64,000 nt of DNA from NCBI GenBank assembly GCA_017484225.1, contig JAFUTN010000028.1, positions 23,294 to 87,293 on the forward strand, given 5' to 3'. Each line of letters opens with the position of its first letter. Within the stretch, counting starts at the first letter, position 1. The stretch is from Alphaproteobacteria bacterium (GTDB lineage Bacteria > Pseudomonadota > Alphaproteobacteria > RF32 > CAG-239). The translations under genes and the position numbers were made by a program. Under the pieces are notes generated by a model. That model was not told the DNA's origin, did not search any database, and saw nothing but the letters and a program-made list of their open reading frames with translations. Positions 45,626 to 55,800 of this stretch are shown here, one piece after another.

Positions 45626-47284
45626 TTATACCATTATCCTATCTTCCCAACTCAATTTTACTTCCATCTTTTTACTGCGCAAATCATTAACAATGTTATT
45701 TAAGTGCATTTTAGCGAAGAAAGGAAGTTTTTTTTCTGTTTTACCATTAGTTAAAATTATGTATCGTACAGTACTTCCTTCCCATTCATTTTCGAGATGC
45801 TTATCTTCATTTGATATTTTAGAATTAACGGCTTTCACATATCGTTTATTCGTCCTTGTATATGCGTCGGCGGATACCAATCCTTGAGCAAATAAATGAC
45901 TTAAAGAGTCTGGGCCTCTTCTTATTTTTGAGTGAATAAATACCTTATTTTTAGGAAGTATCACATCGCAGACTTCTATTTGTGTATCGTAAACTAAAAT
46001 ATGTTTATCAGCATCATCAAATAATTCTGCAGATAGTTCCGAACTTAATTCTTTATTGAAACAATATTCTCTTCTTATTTTCTCTTTTCCAGCACTTACA
46101 TAATCTTGAATACTTTGATTGACTCTCTTAACGCCTTCATCACTCAAAATAAAAGAATTATCTTCAATAGAATTTATAGTTTCTTTAATATCTTCATATT
46201 TATCCTTGTTTATATCAAATAATTCACCATGCGAAATAAAGTAAACTTTTCCATTTGCCTCAAACTCACCATATAAGCAGTCCAAAAGATTCCATTCTTT
46301 TAATTCACTACCATTATCATCTAAAATTAATACCTTTGCTTTTTCCAAATTTTGATATTTGATATTTTGAGTTTCTGCATATTTATTAATATCAAACTCT
46401 GTATATTCTACGTCACCTATCCTAAAATGATCAATCTGAGCTAAATTGATATCTGTCTCTGGTTCAAAGAAAAAGAAGTCATTAGTATTATTTAATAATT
46501 TTTCTGAAATTATTTTTTTCATATCTTCTGTTATTTCAACAGGTGTCAATCCCTTAAATAAGGATTTCTTATCTTTTTCCGTGACAGAATCATAAATATC
46601 TATCAGTTTACATAAACTTTCTTTTAGTCTTTCCAAAGGAATATAATCTTCATCATCTGCTAAATCGAAATTAAGCGTTACATTTAAGGAACTATAACTT
46701 CCTACCATAGCATGATAAAATTGTTTTTTGTTATTAGCATAAGCGGTTACTTCCCTAATAACTTCATTATCTTCCATTATGATATTGAAATTTTCGTCGT
46801 TAATCGATTTACCAAACATTCGATCTATGTTCACAGGATTTGAACTAATCTCTCTGCTTTTTCCTCTTTTTATGGAAGCATGTCCATCTACAAGTTCTTT
46901 ATGAGCTATATATATTCCAAAATACTTGTTAATAGCTGTTTTTTTAATAGAAAAGTGTCCAGTCGCATAATTAAGAATGAACATGTAGTTTTTTTCATTT
47001 TTTGTTACTGGGATTAAAACACTAGCTCCTTGAGATAAACTATTTAATAACTTATCAGCGATATCTATACCTGTTGTCTTCTTTAATTTTTCGGCCCAAT
47101 CTGGTTTCTTATATTCTCCCTGTCTTTTGTATATAATACAAGGACTATTTTCTAAACCTTCTTCATAGTTTTCAGGATATATAATCCTCTTTTTATCAAA
47201 CCCTTCGATTAAATCACTTAGGTTATTCATCGTAATATTATCAGCTAACATTAATGTTATATTTGTCTTCACAGTTTTCGTCAA
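45626..47284 (-). CDS. DUF6119/TIGR04141-like protein of a defence operon
   Basis: A protein of about 552 residues whose overall pattern resembles the sporadically distributed TIGR04141/DUF6119 family that occurs next to restriction-type systems. The conserved C-terminal half contains KHILVYDTQIEVCDVILPKN, KVFIHSKIRRGPDSLSHLFAQGL and YIILTNGKTEKKLPFFAKMHLNNIVNDL. There is no membrane segment. Its molecular function is unknown; proposals for the family involve nucleic-acid binding. I chose TTG 47284 because GAAGAGG lies just upstream; an upstream TTG at 47305 in frame lacks such a site. It is the last gene of the minus-strand operon that starts with the methyltransferase at 52470. Confidence 0.8.
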   Translation of the reverse strand: MTKTVKTNITLMLADNITMNNLSDLIEGFDKKRIIYPENYEEGLENSPCIIYKRQGEYKKPDWAEKLKKTTGIDIADKLLNSLSQGASVLIPVTKNEKNYMFILNYATGHFSIKKTAINKYFGIYIAHKELVDGHASIKRGKSREISSNPVNIDRMFGKSINDENFNIIMEDNEVIREVTAYANNKKQFYHAMVGSYSSLNVTLNFDLADDEDYIPLERLKESLCKLIDIYDSVTEKDKKSLFKGLTPVEITEDMKKIISEKLLNNTNDFFFFEPETDINLAQIDHFRIGDVEYTEFDINKYAETQNIKYQNLEKAKVLILDDNGSELKEWNLLDCLYGEFEANGKVYFISHGELFDINKDKYEDIKETINSIEDNSFILSDEGVKRVNQSIQDYVSAGKEKIRREYCFNKELSSELSAELFDDADKHILVYDTQIEVCDVILPKNKVFIHSKIRRGPDSLSHLFAQGLVSADAYTRTNKRYVKAVNSKISNEDKHLENEWEGSTVRYIILTNGKTEKKLPFFAKMHLNNIVNDLRSKKMEVKLSWEDRIMV

Positions 47285-47378
47285 ATTAACCTCTTCCCAT
47301 ATCAAGCTTGTATTACTGGTTACTTAAGGATTCTTTTTGTGAAACGCAAGTATGAATCTTCAGTAAAATCCATCATAA

Positions 47379-48152
47379 TCAATATTCCATCAATTCTGTA
47401 AAAGACTTCAAACACATGTCTTCCGTTACAGTTTTATGCCTTATTTCTTTTTTCATAGCAAAACAACGAGTATAATATTTTTTAGCCCAGTTTCCCTTAT
47501 TTTTTAGCTTTGCGGATTTAGGGTGTTTATCTTCGTATTGTTTTAATTGTTCACGCCACTTCTGACACATCATAAGCAATGAATTATATATTTCAAACAA
47601 TTCGTCTGTATCAAAAACGCTTGTGTCTTTGCCTTTGAGATATAAATGCAACGCTTTTTCAAATTCTCGCCAATCATCCTCTCTTATTTTCTTTTCTGAT
47701 TGTTTAATCCATTGAAAGATACGTTTATCTTCTCGATTTCCAACACGATCCAAAATATCTTGCCATTGTCTCCATGTTAATTTATTTACTGTTTCAAAAT
47801 CTTGTTGTGATAATATGTAGCATTGCTCATAAAAACTTCTAGTAGCCGAGTTTTTCCCTTCATTTCTTATGCGGGTTTCCTTGGTAGCAAAAGCTTTAAT
47901 TTCATCCCAAAATCTACGACGTTCGGCTATCGAAATTTGGTATTTTTCCAGTTGTTCGCCTAATATTTTACCCAAATTATATTTATATTCTACTCCTTGT
48001 CCGTATAATTCTTTAAGATCTTCTTCTATTTGCGGAATTTCAATTTTTAAATCTTTTAACATCTCGTCTGCTGTTGCTTTTTCCTTTGAAGAGAGCATAC
48101 CATTATATACAAGATGTCCTTCTTTATCGCATGTTATAATATGAGCCATCAT
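47379..48152 (-). CDS. Unknown 257-residue protein in the MORC-like operon
   Basis: I do not recognise this protein. It is rich in Lys/Glu/Trp and predicted helical throughout, with words such as EYKYNLGKILGEQLEKYQIS, RRRFWDEIKAFATKETRIRNEGKNSATRSFYEQCYILSQQDF and LTWRQWQDILDRV. The first of these has a faint resemblance to the DUF1016 N-terminal domain, but this is weak. The end contains NWAKKYYTRCFAMKKEIR. ATG ATG at 48152/48149 lies six bases after the stop of the GHKL ATPase gene and has AGGA nearby, so it is translated in the same operon. A role as substrate-specificity or nuclease-regulating partner of the ATPase is only suggested by location. Confidence 0.75.
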   Translation of the reverse strand: MMAHIITCDKEGHLVYNGMLSSKEKATADEMLKDLKIEIPQIEEDLKELYGQGVEYKYNLGKILGEQLEKYQISIAERRRFWDEIKAFATKETRIRNEGKNSATRSFYEQCYILSQQDFETVNKLTWRQWQDILDRVGNREDKRIFQWIKQSEKKIREDDWREFEKALHLYLKGKDTSVFDTDELFEIYNSLLMMCQKWREQLKQYEDKHPKSAKLKNKGNWAKKYYTRCFAMKKEIRHKTVTEDMCLKSFTELMEY

Positions 48153-48158
48153 TACATC

Positions 48159-50465
48159 CTATTTCCAAACTTCTGCATAAATGTTTTCAATCTTTTCTAT
48201 GACTTGATCAACAGCTTCTTGAGGGTCTAAATCAATAAAATCTTTGCCCTGAATATCAAACATATCAAATTTACCTTCTTTCATATACAATAATACATAT
48301 TGTTTCAGCATTTGTTCTTTTAAATACTCTCGCTGAAATATAGGTTCATCTTTAAATCTTAGATAGGCAGCGTGTCCTACATTTAACCAAATTTCTCTAT
48401 TGATTCCTGTTGTACACCACGAACGTTGATATTTTTCTGGAGCTTCAACACTTCGTACGTTAAAAGCATCATTTTTTCCATTTTTTTCATCGCAATTGAA
48501 AAAGATTTTGTATTTAAAATCAGTAATTTTATCACCTTTTTCGAACTCTTTATCATCTTCATTTGCAATTAATTTAGCCCTAAGCTCCAAAACGCCAGAA
48601 TCAAGATATTGTTCAAAAACATTCTTTGAAAATACAATATCGTCTATATAAGGTGTAATTATATCATCAAATGGTTTTAATATTCCTGTACATGCCCCTA
48701 CATCACAAATTTTAGGACATGATTTATCACTGGCATTATGTATGCTAACCTTTAATTTATAATTCAACGCACAGTTACGTTTATTTTCTATACGATAACA
48801 AATGTTTTTCAAAACTTCATCTGTATTTATTCTACGGCTCTTTTCTCTAGGAAAAACACATTCGTGTAAATCAAGAGCAACTATCTCTCTTAGAGAAACA
48901 GGACGATCAATATCATAAAAGTAAGGTAGCTCTTTATTTATTTTTCTTTTACTACTTACAACTTTTACTGATAATATTATTCTATTTTCAGCATATCGTT
49001 CTGAATTTTCTTTATTTATCGTATGTACAAAATCTACTTTTTCTACAGAATCGGCATTTACTAAAATTTTGCCTTTGTTTATACGAGTTAGTAATTCACC
49101 AGTCGTCATAGATTTTATATACAGTTCGTATTCGAAAAGTTTTTCAATGGGAAAAGAATTTTTAATTCTTGCTGAAAATTTTATTTGATCTCCTGTTGTT
49201 ACACGCTCTGTATTTGCAACTGGATATATTACATCCTGCAGTCTAACGTCGAAACTGGCTTTTTTAGGTCCCTTGCCCAAATCCTCAATTTTTAGTTTAT
49301 CAAATAAATTTTGTAATTCTGTAGCTATTTCTCGTAATTCATTGTTTAATTTCGCATCTTCTTTGTTTTTATCTTTGATATAATTCCATTTACGCAATAA
49401 CCATTGGACCTTTTCATCACAATAATTTTTTAAATCTTGGTATATCTTGGTTCGCTTGCTTCCTTTACTTACACCAAAATGGACTCTATCCTCAATTGTG
49501 GCCAGTTCATCTTCCCATGCCTCTTCTACTTCTATATATCCCCAAAATTTATCCGCTAATTCTTTAGGAATATCTCTTAGTTCAATCTCACCAATTTTCA
49601 TCCCTTTTCGATAATAAGATACTCCATGCCATTCATTTTTACTTTCTTCATATATATAAAAACCAAAATGTTTAACTTTATGCAGAACGTTAAGGGATTC
49701 AATCTTTGGTATTTCGTAATATCTACTTGCTTTTTTGAATAAATCATCAGAAACAGAAATGGGGTTATTATTTACAGAAATACACGACCCTTCAGGTAAT
49801 CTTTGAATAATGCGCCACCAAGATTCTTGTATAAATTTTTCTATTGTACCAGAAGTTATAGAAGCAATTAATTCTTGCTTAGGATTCACTATAATAATCC
49901 TGGTTCCCATTGTATGTTTCTCATCTAATCCCGTGTGATTTAATATAAAATTTTTAGCATCATTTCCTTCATATGCAACTGAATAAACACGGCCGCCTTC
50001 ATTAACATTAGCGACATATTTCCCATCTTCTCTTAAGGAATCAAAATAGTAGGTATATGTATCAGAAGCAACCGAATAAACACTTTTTCCTGCTCCAAAC
50101 AACCCTCCACCAGTTGTGTTTCCTCCCGAATTGAACATTGATGTGAATCGAGAAAGTCTTTCTTTTGGTGGTAGAGGAGTTCCTTCAGCCATCATTTTAT
50201 CTACCTCTTCTGTAGGCCGATTTTCTCCTGTCAGACCAAAGGTCCCAGAATCTTCAATAACAACAAATTCCCCATTTAGATTTCTAACAACAGAAATATC
50301 ACATCTCCAGTTTTCGAACTTTTTAGTTCTGCTGGCACCTATAGCATTTTGTATAGCATCTTTTTGAAAACCATTAGGAAAGGTAACATCCGCATCTTTA
50401 TATGCGCCAAGTATCCAATCAACACTATTTTTGTAATTTTGGGGAATTGGTGTCATCTTATTCAT
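48159..50465 (-). CDS. GHKL (Hsp90/MutL/MORC-like) ATPase of a defence operon
   Basis: A 768-residue ATPase. The GHKL nucleotide-binding motifs are visible: N-box KDAIQNAIGASR (residues 36-45), the G1 box VVIEDSGTFGLTG (69-80), and the G2 lid GGNTTGGGLFGAGKSVYSVAS (114-134). Then follow a transducer-like part (HTMGTRIIIVNP; VHFGVSKGSKRTKIYQDLKNYCDE) and about 350 C-terminal residues of unknown type with strand-rich segments. Bacterial MORC-like GHKL ATPases linked to cytosine methylases have been described in predicted restriction-modification systems (Iyer, Abhiman and Aravind 2008). It follows the methylase and small-protein genes in the same operon. GGAG lies nine bases before the ATG. No nuclease motif is obvious in it. 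Confidence 0.88.
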   Translation of the reverse strand: MNKMTPIPQNYKNSVDWILGAYKDADVTFPNGFQKDAIQNAIGASRTKKFENWRCDISVVRNLNGEFVVIEDSGTFGLTGENRPTEEVDKMMAEGTPLPPKERLSRFTSMFNSGGNTTGGGLFGAGKSVYSVASDTYTYYFDSLREDGKYVANVNEGGRVYSVAYEGNDAKNFILNHTGLDEKHTMGTRIIIVNPKQELIASITSGTIEKFIQESWWRIIQRLPEGSCISVNNNPISVSDDLFKKASRYYEIPKIESLNVLHKVKHFGFYIYEESKNEWHGVSYYRKGMKIGEIELRDIPKELADKFWGYIEVEEAWEDELATIEDRVHFGVSKGSKRTKIYQDLKNYCDEKVQWLLRKWNYIKDKNKEDAKLNNELREIATELQNLFDKLKIEDLGKGPKKASFDVRLQDVIYPVANTERVTTGDQIKFSARIKNSFPIEKLFEYELYIKSMTTGELLTRINKGKILVNADSVEKVDFVHTINKENSERYAENRIILSVKVVSSKRKINKELPYFYDIDRPVSLREIVALDLHECVFPREKSRRINTDEVLKNICYRIENKRNCALNYKLKVSIHNASDKSCPKICDVGACTGILKPFDDIITPYIDDIVFSKNVFEQYLDSGVLELRAKLIANEDDKEFEKGDKITDFKYKIFFNCDEKNGKNDAFNVRSVEAPEKYQRSWCTTGINREIWLNVGHAAYLRFKDEPIFQREYLKEQMLKQYVLLYMKEGKFDMFDIQGKDFIDLDPQEAVDQVIEKIENIYAEVWK

Positions 50466-50477
50466 AGGAAAATCTCC

Positions 50478-50714
50478 TTAATCTAACTTAAATTCATTAT
50501 TTTTTTTATTTCCAATTTTATTAAATTTTCTTTTTGCATCTCTAACCCCATTTTCTATTGCTGTGAAAATTTTATCCACATCCTGAGAGGTATATTCATA
50601 GGTACCCAGATTGGAACAATTGCCTAAGAGTTGCAACATATTAATAATTTTGTTTGTTCTAGCTTCTGCTAATCTAACAAACTTTCCCCTTTTGCTTTCA
50701 GTATTTTTTTTCAT
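50478..50714 (-). CDS. Small helical protein of the MORC-like operon
   Basis: A 78-residue basic helical protein: KRGKFVRLAEARTNKIINMLQLLGNCSN then YEYTSQDVDKIFTAIENGVRDAKRKFN. This wording (VRLAE-R--K-I--I-LLGNCSN---YEYT--DV-KIF-AIE) is, in my recollection, a small conserved protein seen next to restriction-type genes, but its function has not been established. It could bind DNA or bridge the methylase and the GHKL ATPase. It lies 12 bases upstream of the ATPase start in the same direction; the start codon is preceded by a weak GGTGA site. Confidence 0.75.
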   Translation of the reverse strand: MKKNTESKRGKFVRLAEARTNKIINMLQLLGNCSNLGTYEYTSQDVDKIFTAIENGVRDAKRKFNKIGNKKNNEFKLD

Positions 50715-50880
50715 TATTTTTCACCTATCTGATTCATTTTACAAGCAAATACTATTATTTAAGATACAAAATGTCAATTACATTTTTCATATATTTTATT
50801 TATTTTAAAAATATTGTATTCATTTTTAATAAAAAAGTAGCAGACTTATCATTCTACTACTTCTTATCTATATATATTTA

Positions 50881-52470
50881 TTATATATATTTTAAAATTT
50901 GTTCAGCTATGGCTCGTGCTAATAAGGGAGGAACAGCATTCCCTACTTGTTGATACTGAGAATCTTTAGAGCCTATAAAAACAAACTTATCTGGAAAAGA
51001 TTGTAATCTAGCTGCCTCACGTACAGTTATTGCTCTATCCAATATAGGATGTATCCACATCGATTTTCTGACATTGACTACTGTACCACTTGGCTCAGAA
51101 GGATTTAGTCTTAGATATATGGTATTTTGTGTTCTTTCCGGTTTAGAGTATGTTCCTTTGAGACTTTTATCTAAACTATGAAAATTTTTACCCTGTTCTA
51201 TAGCTTTGAAGCGCTCTAGTGCGATTGGAGTCGTCTTAGTAGTAAAATGATTTACAACTCCTTCACTATCTTTACGCATTAAAATAGCAAACGTAGAAAG
51301 TTTGTCATGTTTATTATAAGGATGCAATGCTAGGTTTGGTTCATATTCAGCCTTATAATCCATTAAATCCAAAATGGCTTCTCCGGTAGTCGTTATTTTA
51401 ATATTCTCATCTATTTGAGGCAAAGACACCTCTTTTGTACCGACACAATCCTTTCTTATGCCTATTATAACATAACGTCGACGTTCTTGCGGAACACCAA
51501 AATATTCAGCATTAAGTGTATCCCCCACTTGAATATATTCGCCACCCAATATTGCACTCACATAATCAATTACGGAATAAGAATTTATTTCATAAACAAG
51601 TTTATTATCCTCTGTATATTTATATTGTCCTAAAAGCTTATTTTGTTGAATTTCCTTTATTGTTTGTAGGGCTTTTTGCTGATTTACTATATATTTCAAA
51701 TTTTCCAAAGAACTATATACATCATTACCTTGAATAGAATCTTTAATATCATTCAATTTATCTTTTATTGATGTTAGTATATTGATACTTTCGTTTTGAT
51801 TAAATAATTCTATCTTTTTAACAATAGTTTTTCCTTGTTTTAATAGATAGTTAGCCAGTTTTCTTTCATTATTAATATTTTTATTAAGTACGTTTAATAA
51901 CTGCATTATATCAGAAGTAATAAGCAAATGACTTATATCAATAAAACTTTCATTATTTATATCGATTCCTTCAAATTTCTCTTCTGATATTACTATTATA
52001 TCTTTTCTTTTAGGAATATTAAAACCGGCATTAATAAGATTTTCGATATCTTGATAATCATCAGACGACTCATAAAACCTATGCACTTCAGAACGGAGCA
52101 TACTTACATTTTCCATCACAAAAGCCTTAGGTCTTATTTCTTTAATAGCACGAAAATACTCTTTGACTAGTCCATTATTCATACTTATGAGATGATTCTT
52201 TTGACGATTGGCATTTGAAAATCCTTGACACGGCGGTCCCCCAATAACCACATCTATACCTTTAAACTTTTTACTAAGCTTTTTAAAATCATATCCTATT
52301 ACATTATCTATAAAAACAAATCCTGGAAAAAAATTTGCTATATTTCTCTTATATGTCTCTTGAGCATTTTTGTTTATTTCTGCTGCGGCTAAAATTTTAA
52401 ACTTACCAGTCTGCATAAAACCATAACTCAGTCCCCCAGCACCAGCAAATAAATCTATCGTTTTATACAT
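50881..52470 (-). CDS. Cytosine-5 DNA methyltransferase with a large insertion
   Basis: The enzyme transfers a methyl group from SAM to cytosine C5 in DNA. The 529-residue protein contains motif I (TIDLFAGAGGLSYGFMQTG), motif IV (VVIGGPPCQGFSNANRQ, catalytic Cys81), motif VI (AFVMENVSML, 117-126), motif VIII (GVPQERRRYVIIG, 326-337), and motifs IX/X near AITVREAARLQSFPDKFVF and QYQQVGNAVPPLLARAIAEQI. Between motifs VI and VIII lies about 170 extra residues of helical sequence with long coiled-coil segments. AAGGATG precedes the start. It is the first gene of the minus-strand operon and probably protects self DNA from the effector genes. Confidence 0.94.
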   Translation of the reverse strand: MYKTIDLFAGAGGLSYGFMQTGKFKILAAAEINKNAQETYKRNIANFFPGFVFIDNVIGYDFKKLSKKFKGIDVVIGGPPCQGFSNANRQKNHLISMNNGLVKEYFRAIKEIRPKAFVMENVSMLRSEVHRFYESSDDYQDIENLINAGFNIPKRKDIIVISEEKFEGIDINNESFIDISHLLITSDIMQLLNVLNKNINNERKLANYLLKQGKTIVKKIELFNQNESINILTSIKDKLNDIKDSIQGNDVYSSLENLKYIVNQQKALQTIKEIQQNKLLGQYKYTEDNKLVYEINSYSVIDYVSAILGGEYIQVGDTLNAEYFGVPQERRRYVIIGIRKDCVGTKEVSLPQIDENIKITTTGEAILDLMDYKAEYEPNLALHPYNKHDKLSTFAILMRKDSEGVVNHFTTKTTPIALERFKAIEQGKNFHSLDKSLKGTYSKPERTQNTIYLRLNPSEPSGTVVNVRKSMWIHPILDRAITVREAARLQSFPDKFVFIGSKDSQYQQVGNAVPPLLARAIAEQILKYI

Positions 52471-52887
52471 CTAACATCCTTACATTAACAATTTTTCAAA
52501 GCCATATAATTCTACATTTGTATATACTAAATTTGCTAATTTTTTATAAATTTAATAAAATAAATAGTATACGCTTTTGTATTTGTGAATATTCTCAACT
52601 ACTACTCTCCGCACTGAATTCAGCTAAAAATTCCTTAAATCTGCAAAGAGCGTTCCAAACTGAATAATGAGATGTTTTAGCATACCAACGACATTTTGCT
52701 ACGGTTTAGACGGGATTACTAACAAACAGACGGAAATGTGATATAAAATAATTGTCACATTATTAATCTCTTACATATGAAATACATTCAATATTTTGTT
52801 AATACTGTATTGCGAATTATTGACTCTAAAATATAATTTGATAGTATAAAACATATGTAATAATTAAGACTATTTTAGTGGTGAAAA
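52471..52887. other. Divergent control region between methylase operon and helicase gene
   Basis: About 417 bases, very AT-rich, without a gene. On the plus strand, TTGACT (52820-52825) and TAGTAT (52842-52847) with 16 bases between them are a likely promoter for the helicase. The middle (52620-52740) is somewhat less AT-rich and contains no frame of interest. No operator repeat is obvious. Divergent transcription from one region suggests shared control of modification and effector arms. Confidence 0.5.
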
Positions 52888-55800
52888 ATGTACTCTTCTA
52901 ACTCGATAGCAACTGAAAAAATTAAAATTGATAAAGATACTGTAAAGCAGGTAGAGCAAGCTCGGAAAAAATTGTTAGATCTGACGATGCGTAATTCACT
53001 GCTGAATTTCAGACATTCAGAAAGAACAGCAAATCAGGTTCGTATTGTAAATTGTAATATAAGCACATTATATGATAGTCTTATTGCGGGCAAAGATATA
53101 GAGCTTGTGCCTTTACCAGAGCTTCCGTCTGAGCCGCTTGATGAAAAAACGGCAAAATTCCAAAATGCTTTTGAAATGGCTTTAGTTACGGATGAAAAAT
53201 ACCTTGCCGCAAAGGAAGAATTAGATAAAAAAGATTATATCGAAGAAGATGAGGAAGAAAAGTTAATTCGTGAATTAAAAAACAGAGTTAGAGAACAATT
53301 AGGACTTCCACCGCTCAATTCTCTTGAAATAACCAAAAGAGAATGGGCTTTAGAAAACGGTATCAATCCAAGTTATGAAAATGAAGTTTCTGAAACTTCT
53401 GAAACTTCTGAAACTTTGCGTAATCACAGGTATATTGCGCAAACTTTATTATATCCTAAAGAATTCAAGAGCCGTATGCTTGGTCTTAAAAGAATTGTGC
53501 GTAGCGATAGAGAAGAAAAAGGCACGAATACTTTTTATGTGGCATTCGGATTTTTGGAGTGGTACGAGCAAAACAATTCCGAGACCAAACACCATGCGCC
53601 TTTATTACTTCTAAAACTTGAAGATTTGAAAAAAGACGATTCAAAACGCAAAATTTCATTTTCTTCCGCTGGCGATAGTATAATGATAAATATATCACTT
53701 CGTGAGAAATTAAAAGAATTTTCATTAACTTTACCGAATTATGAAGAAGACGATACACCGGAATCGTACTTAAATAAAATATCAAACCTTATAAAACCCT
53801 ATCCAAAATGGAAAGTTCGCTCATATGTAACTGTCGGAAGATTTATATTTTCACGCTTAGCTATGTATGAAGACTTGAAAATTGATAATTGGAGTTTACT
53901 GCTAAGTGAAAAAAGTGATTTGCTAAAGGCGTTATTTGATAGCCGTATAAGTGATGGTAAAACTGAGAACCAATATGATATAGATAATGATGGGGATGTA
54001 CGTAGATACGCCCCTTTACTTATTACAGGTGCAGATTCTTCACAGCATTCAGCTATTGTTGATGCCATGAAAGGTAATGACATTGTTATTAAGGGACCTC
54101 CTGGAACTGGTAAATCGCAGACAATTACAAACTTGATAGCAAATGCTTTATATGCCAACAAGCGCGTATTATTTATGGCAGAGAAAAAAGCAGCGTTAGA
54201 TGTAGTTTTTTCAAGGTTAAAACAAGCTGGATTAGAAGATTATTGCTTTGAATTACATTCTGATAAGACAAATATATCCCATGTTCGTGGTGGTTTGGAA
54301 AAGTCTTACAACAGATACTCATCTACACGTTTTTACCAGCAAGCGCCAATAACTAAAACAAAAATTGAGAAATTAATTTCCGAAAAAAAGGAATTACGAG
54401 AATATTACGATACTTTACAGACTAAAGTTGGAATATTGGATAAAACCTTATTTGAGTTAATATGGCTGGCTAAAGAATTGGAGAAAACAGTCAGTATTTA
54501 TTCGCCATCATTCAAAAATATTGCTATAAAAAATGTATTAAAAATTAAACCTATTGATTTTGAAAATGACAATGAAGCTTTAGATAAACTTGAACATCTT
54601 TATAAAAAATATGCGGAGAGTATAAAGAAATTTAATGATTGGAAAAATATAAATCAATGTTTAGTGAAACCACAAGATGTACAACCTTTAATGGAACAGT
54701 TAGGACTAATTAATGAAAGCATAAAAAAAACGATAACTATTAAAAACTGCTCTTCGTTCGACAACTGTTTAATTATACCGACAACATTAAAAGGAACAGA
54801 AAATTTATTAAATTTTATAAAACGATATAAGACGTTATCGCAAGATTTTAGGATAGACAGTAATTTATTAGAATTTTTATGTTCGACAAATATCTCAAAT
54901 CAATTGAATGTGTTTACTGAATATTTAAAAGAATACAATAGTTTATATTGTGAATTATCTGATATATACAATAGTCCGATTTCTGCAATAGATAATGATA
55001 ATGCGTTTGAATTTATATATAACAAACTAGAAAATTCCGACATTTCAGAAAAATCAATCAATGATATTTTGTCCTTAAGAGAAATAATTTCTGAAGAAAT
55101 TGAAATATGGAAAAACGCAAAGTGGCTAAATGAAGCAACGTCAATCATTTTTAAAGAAAAAAACTTAATTCTAGGACAAATTTGTTGTGTTAAGGATATT
55201 TTAAAAGACTTCGTAAATATTTACACAATTTTGCCTCAATATTATCAAAATTTAGAAATGTTTCAACAATATAATTGGAGCATACTTGATAAATTTGCTG
55301 TCGAGATTACTAATTTACAAACAGAAAAGAATAGTTTATTAAAACTGTATTGGCTTGATGAAGTTTTAGAAATCCCTGATATTGAAGATCAATTACGTAA
55401 TGCTATTAAAGAGATTGATAATGCTGGATTCTTTAGTATTTTTGATAAAAATTATAAAAAAGCAATAAAACTGTACAAGAGTATTGCTTTGTCGAGAAAG
55501 GTAAAAAAGGATGTTATATCTCATAGGTTGAAATCACTTCTAAGATTTATTAAAAAGTATAAAGAATTTTTGGATAATGAAATATTTAAAAATTCCTTAG
55601 GAGTTCATTTTAATGGACTTAAAACAAAAATTGTTGAAATTCAGCAAATACACCGTTTTTATGAAAAACTATATAGCCTTGAAACAATATACGATTCAAA
55701 TATCGTATCTGAGGTAAAAGCCTTTTTTTACAGCAATAGAAATTTGGAAAAATTTCATAAAATAGCCAATCTTGCCTCGAATATTGAAAACTTTGACAAT

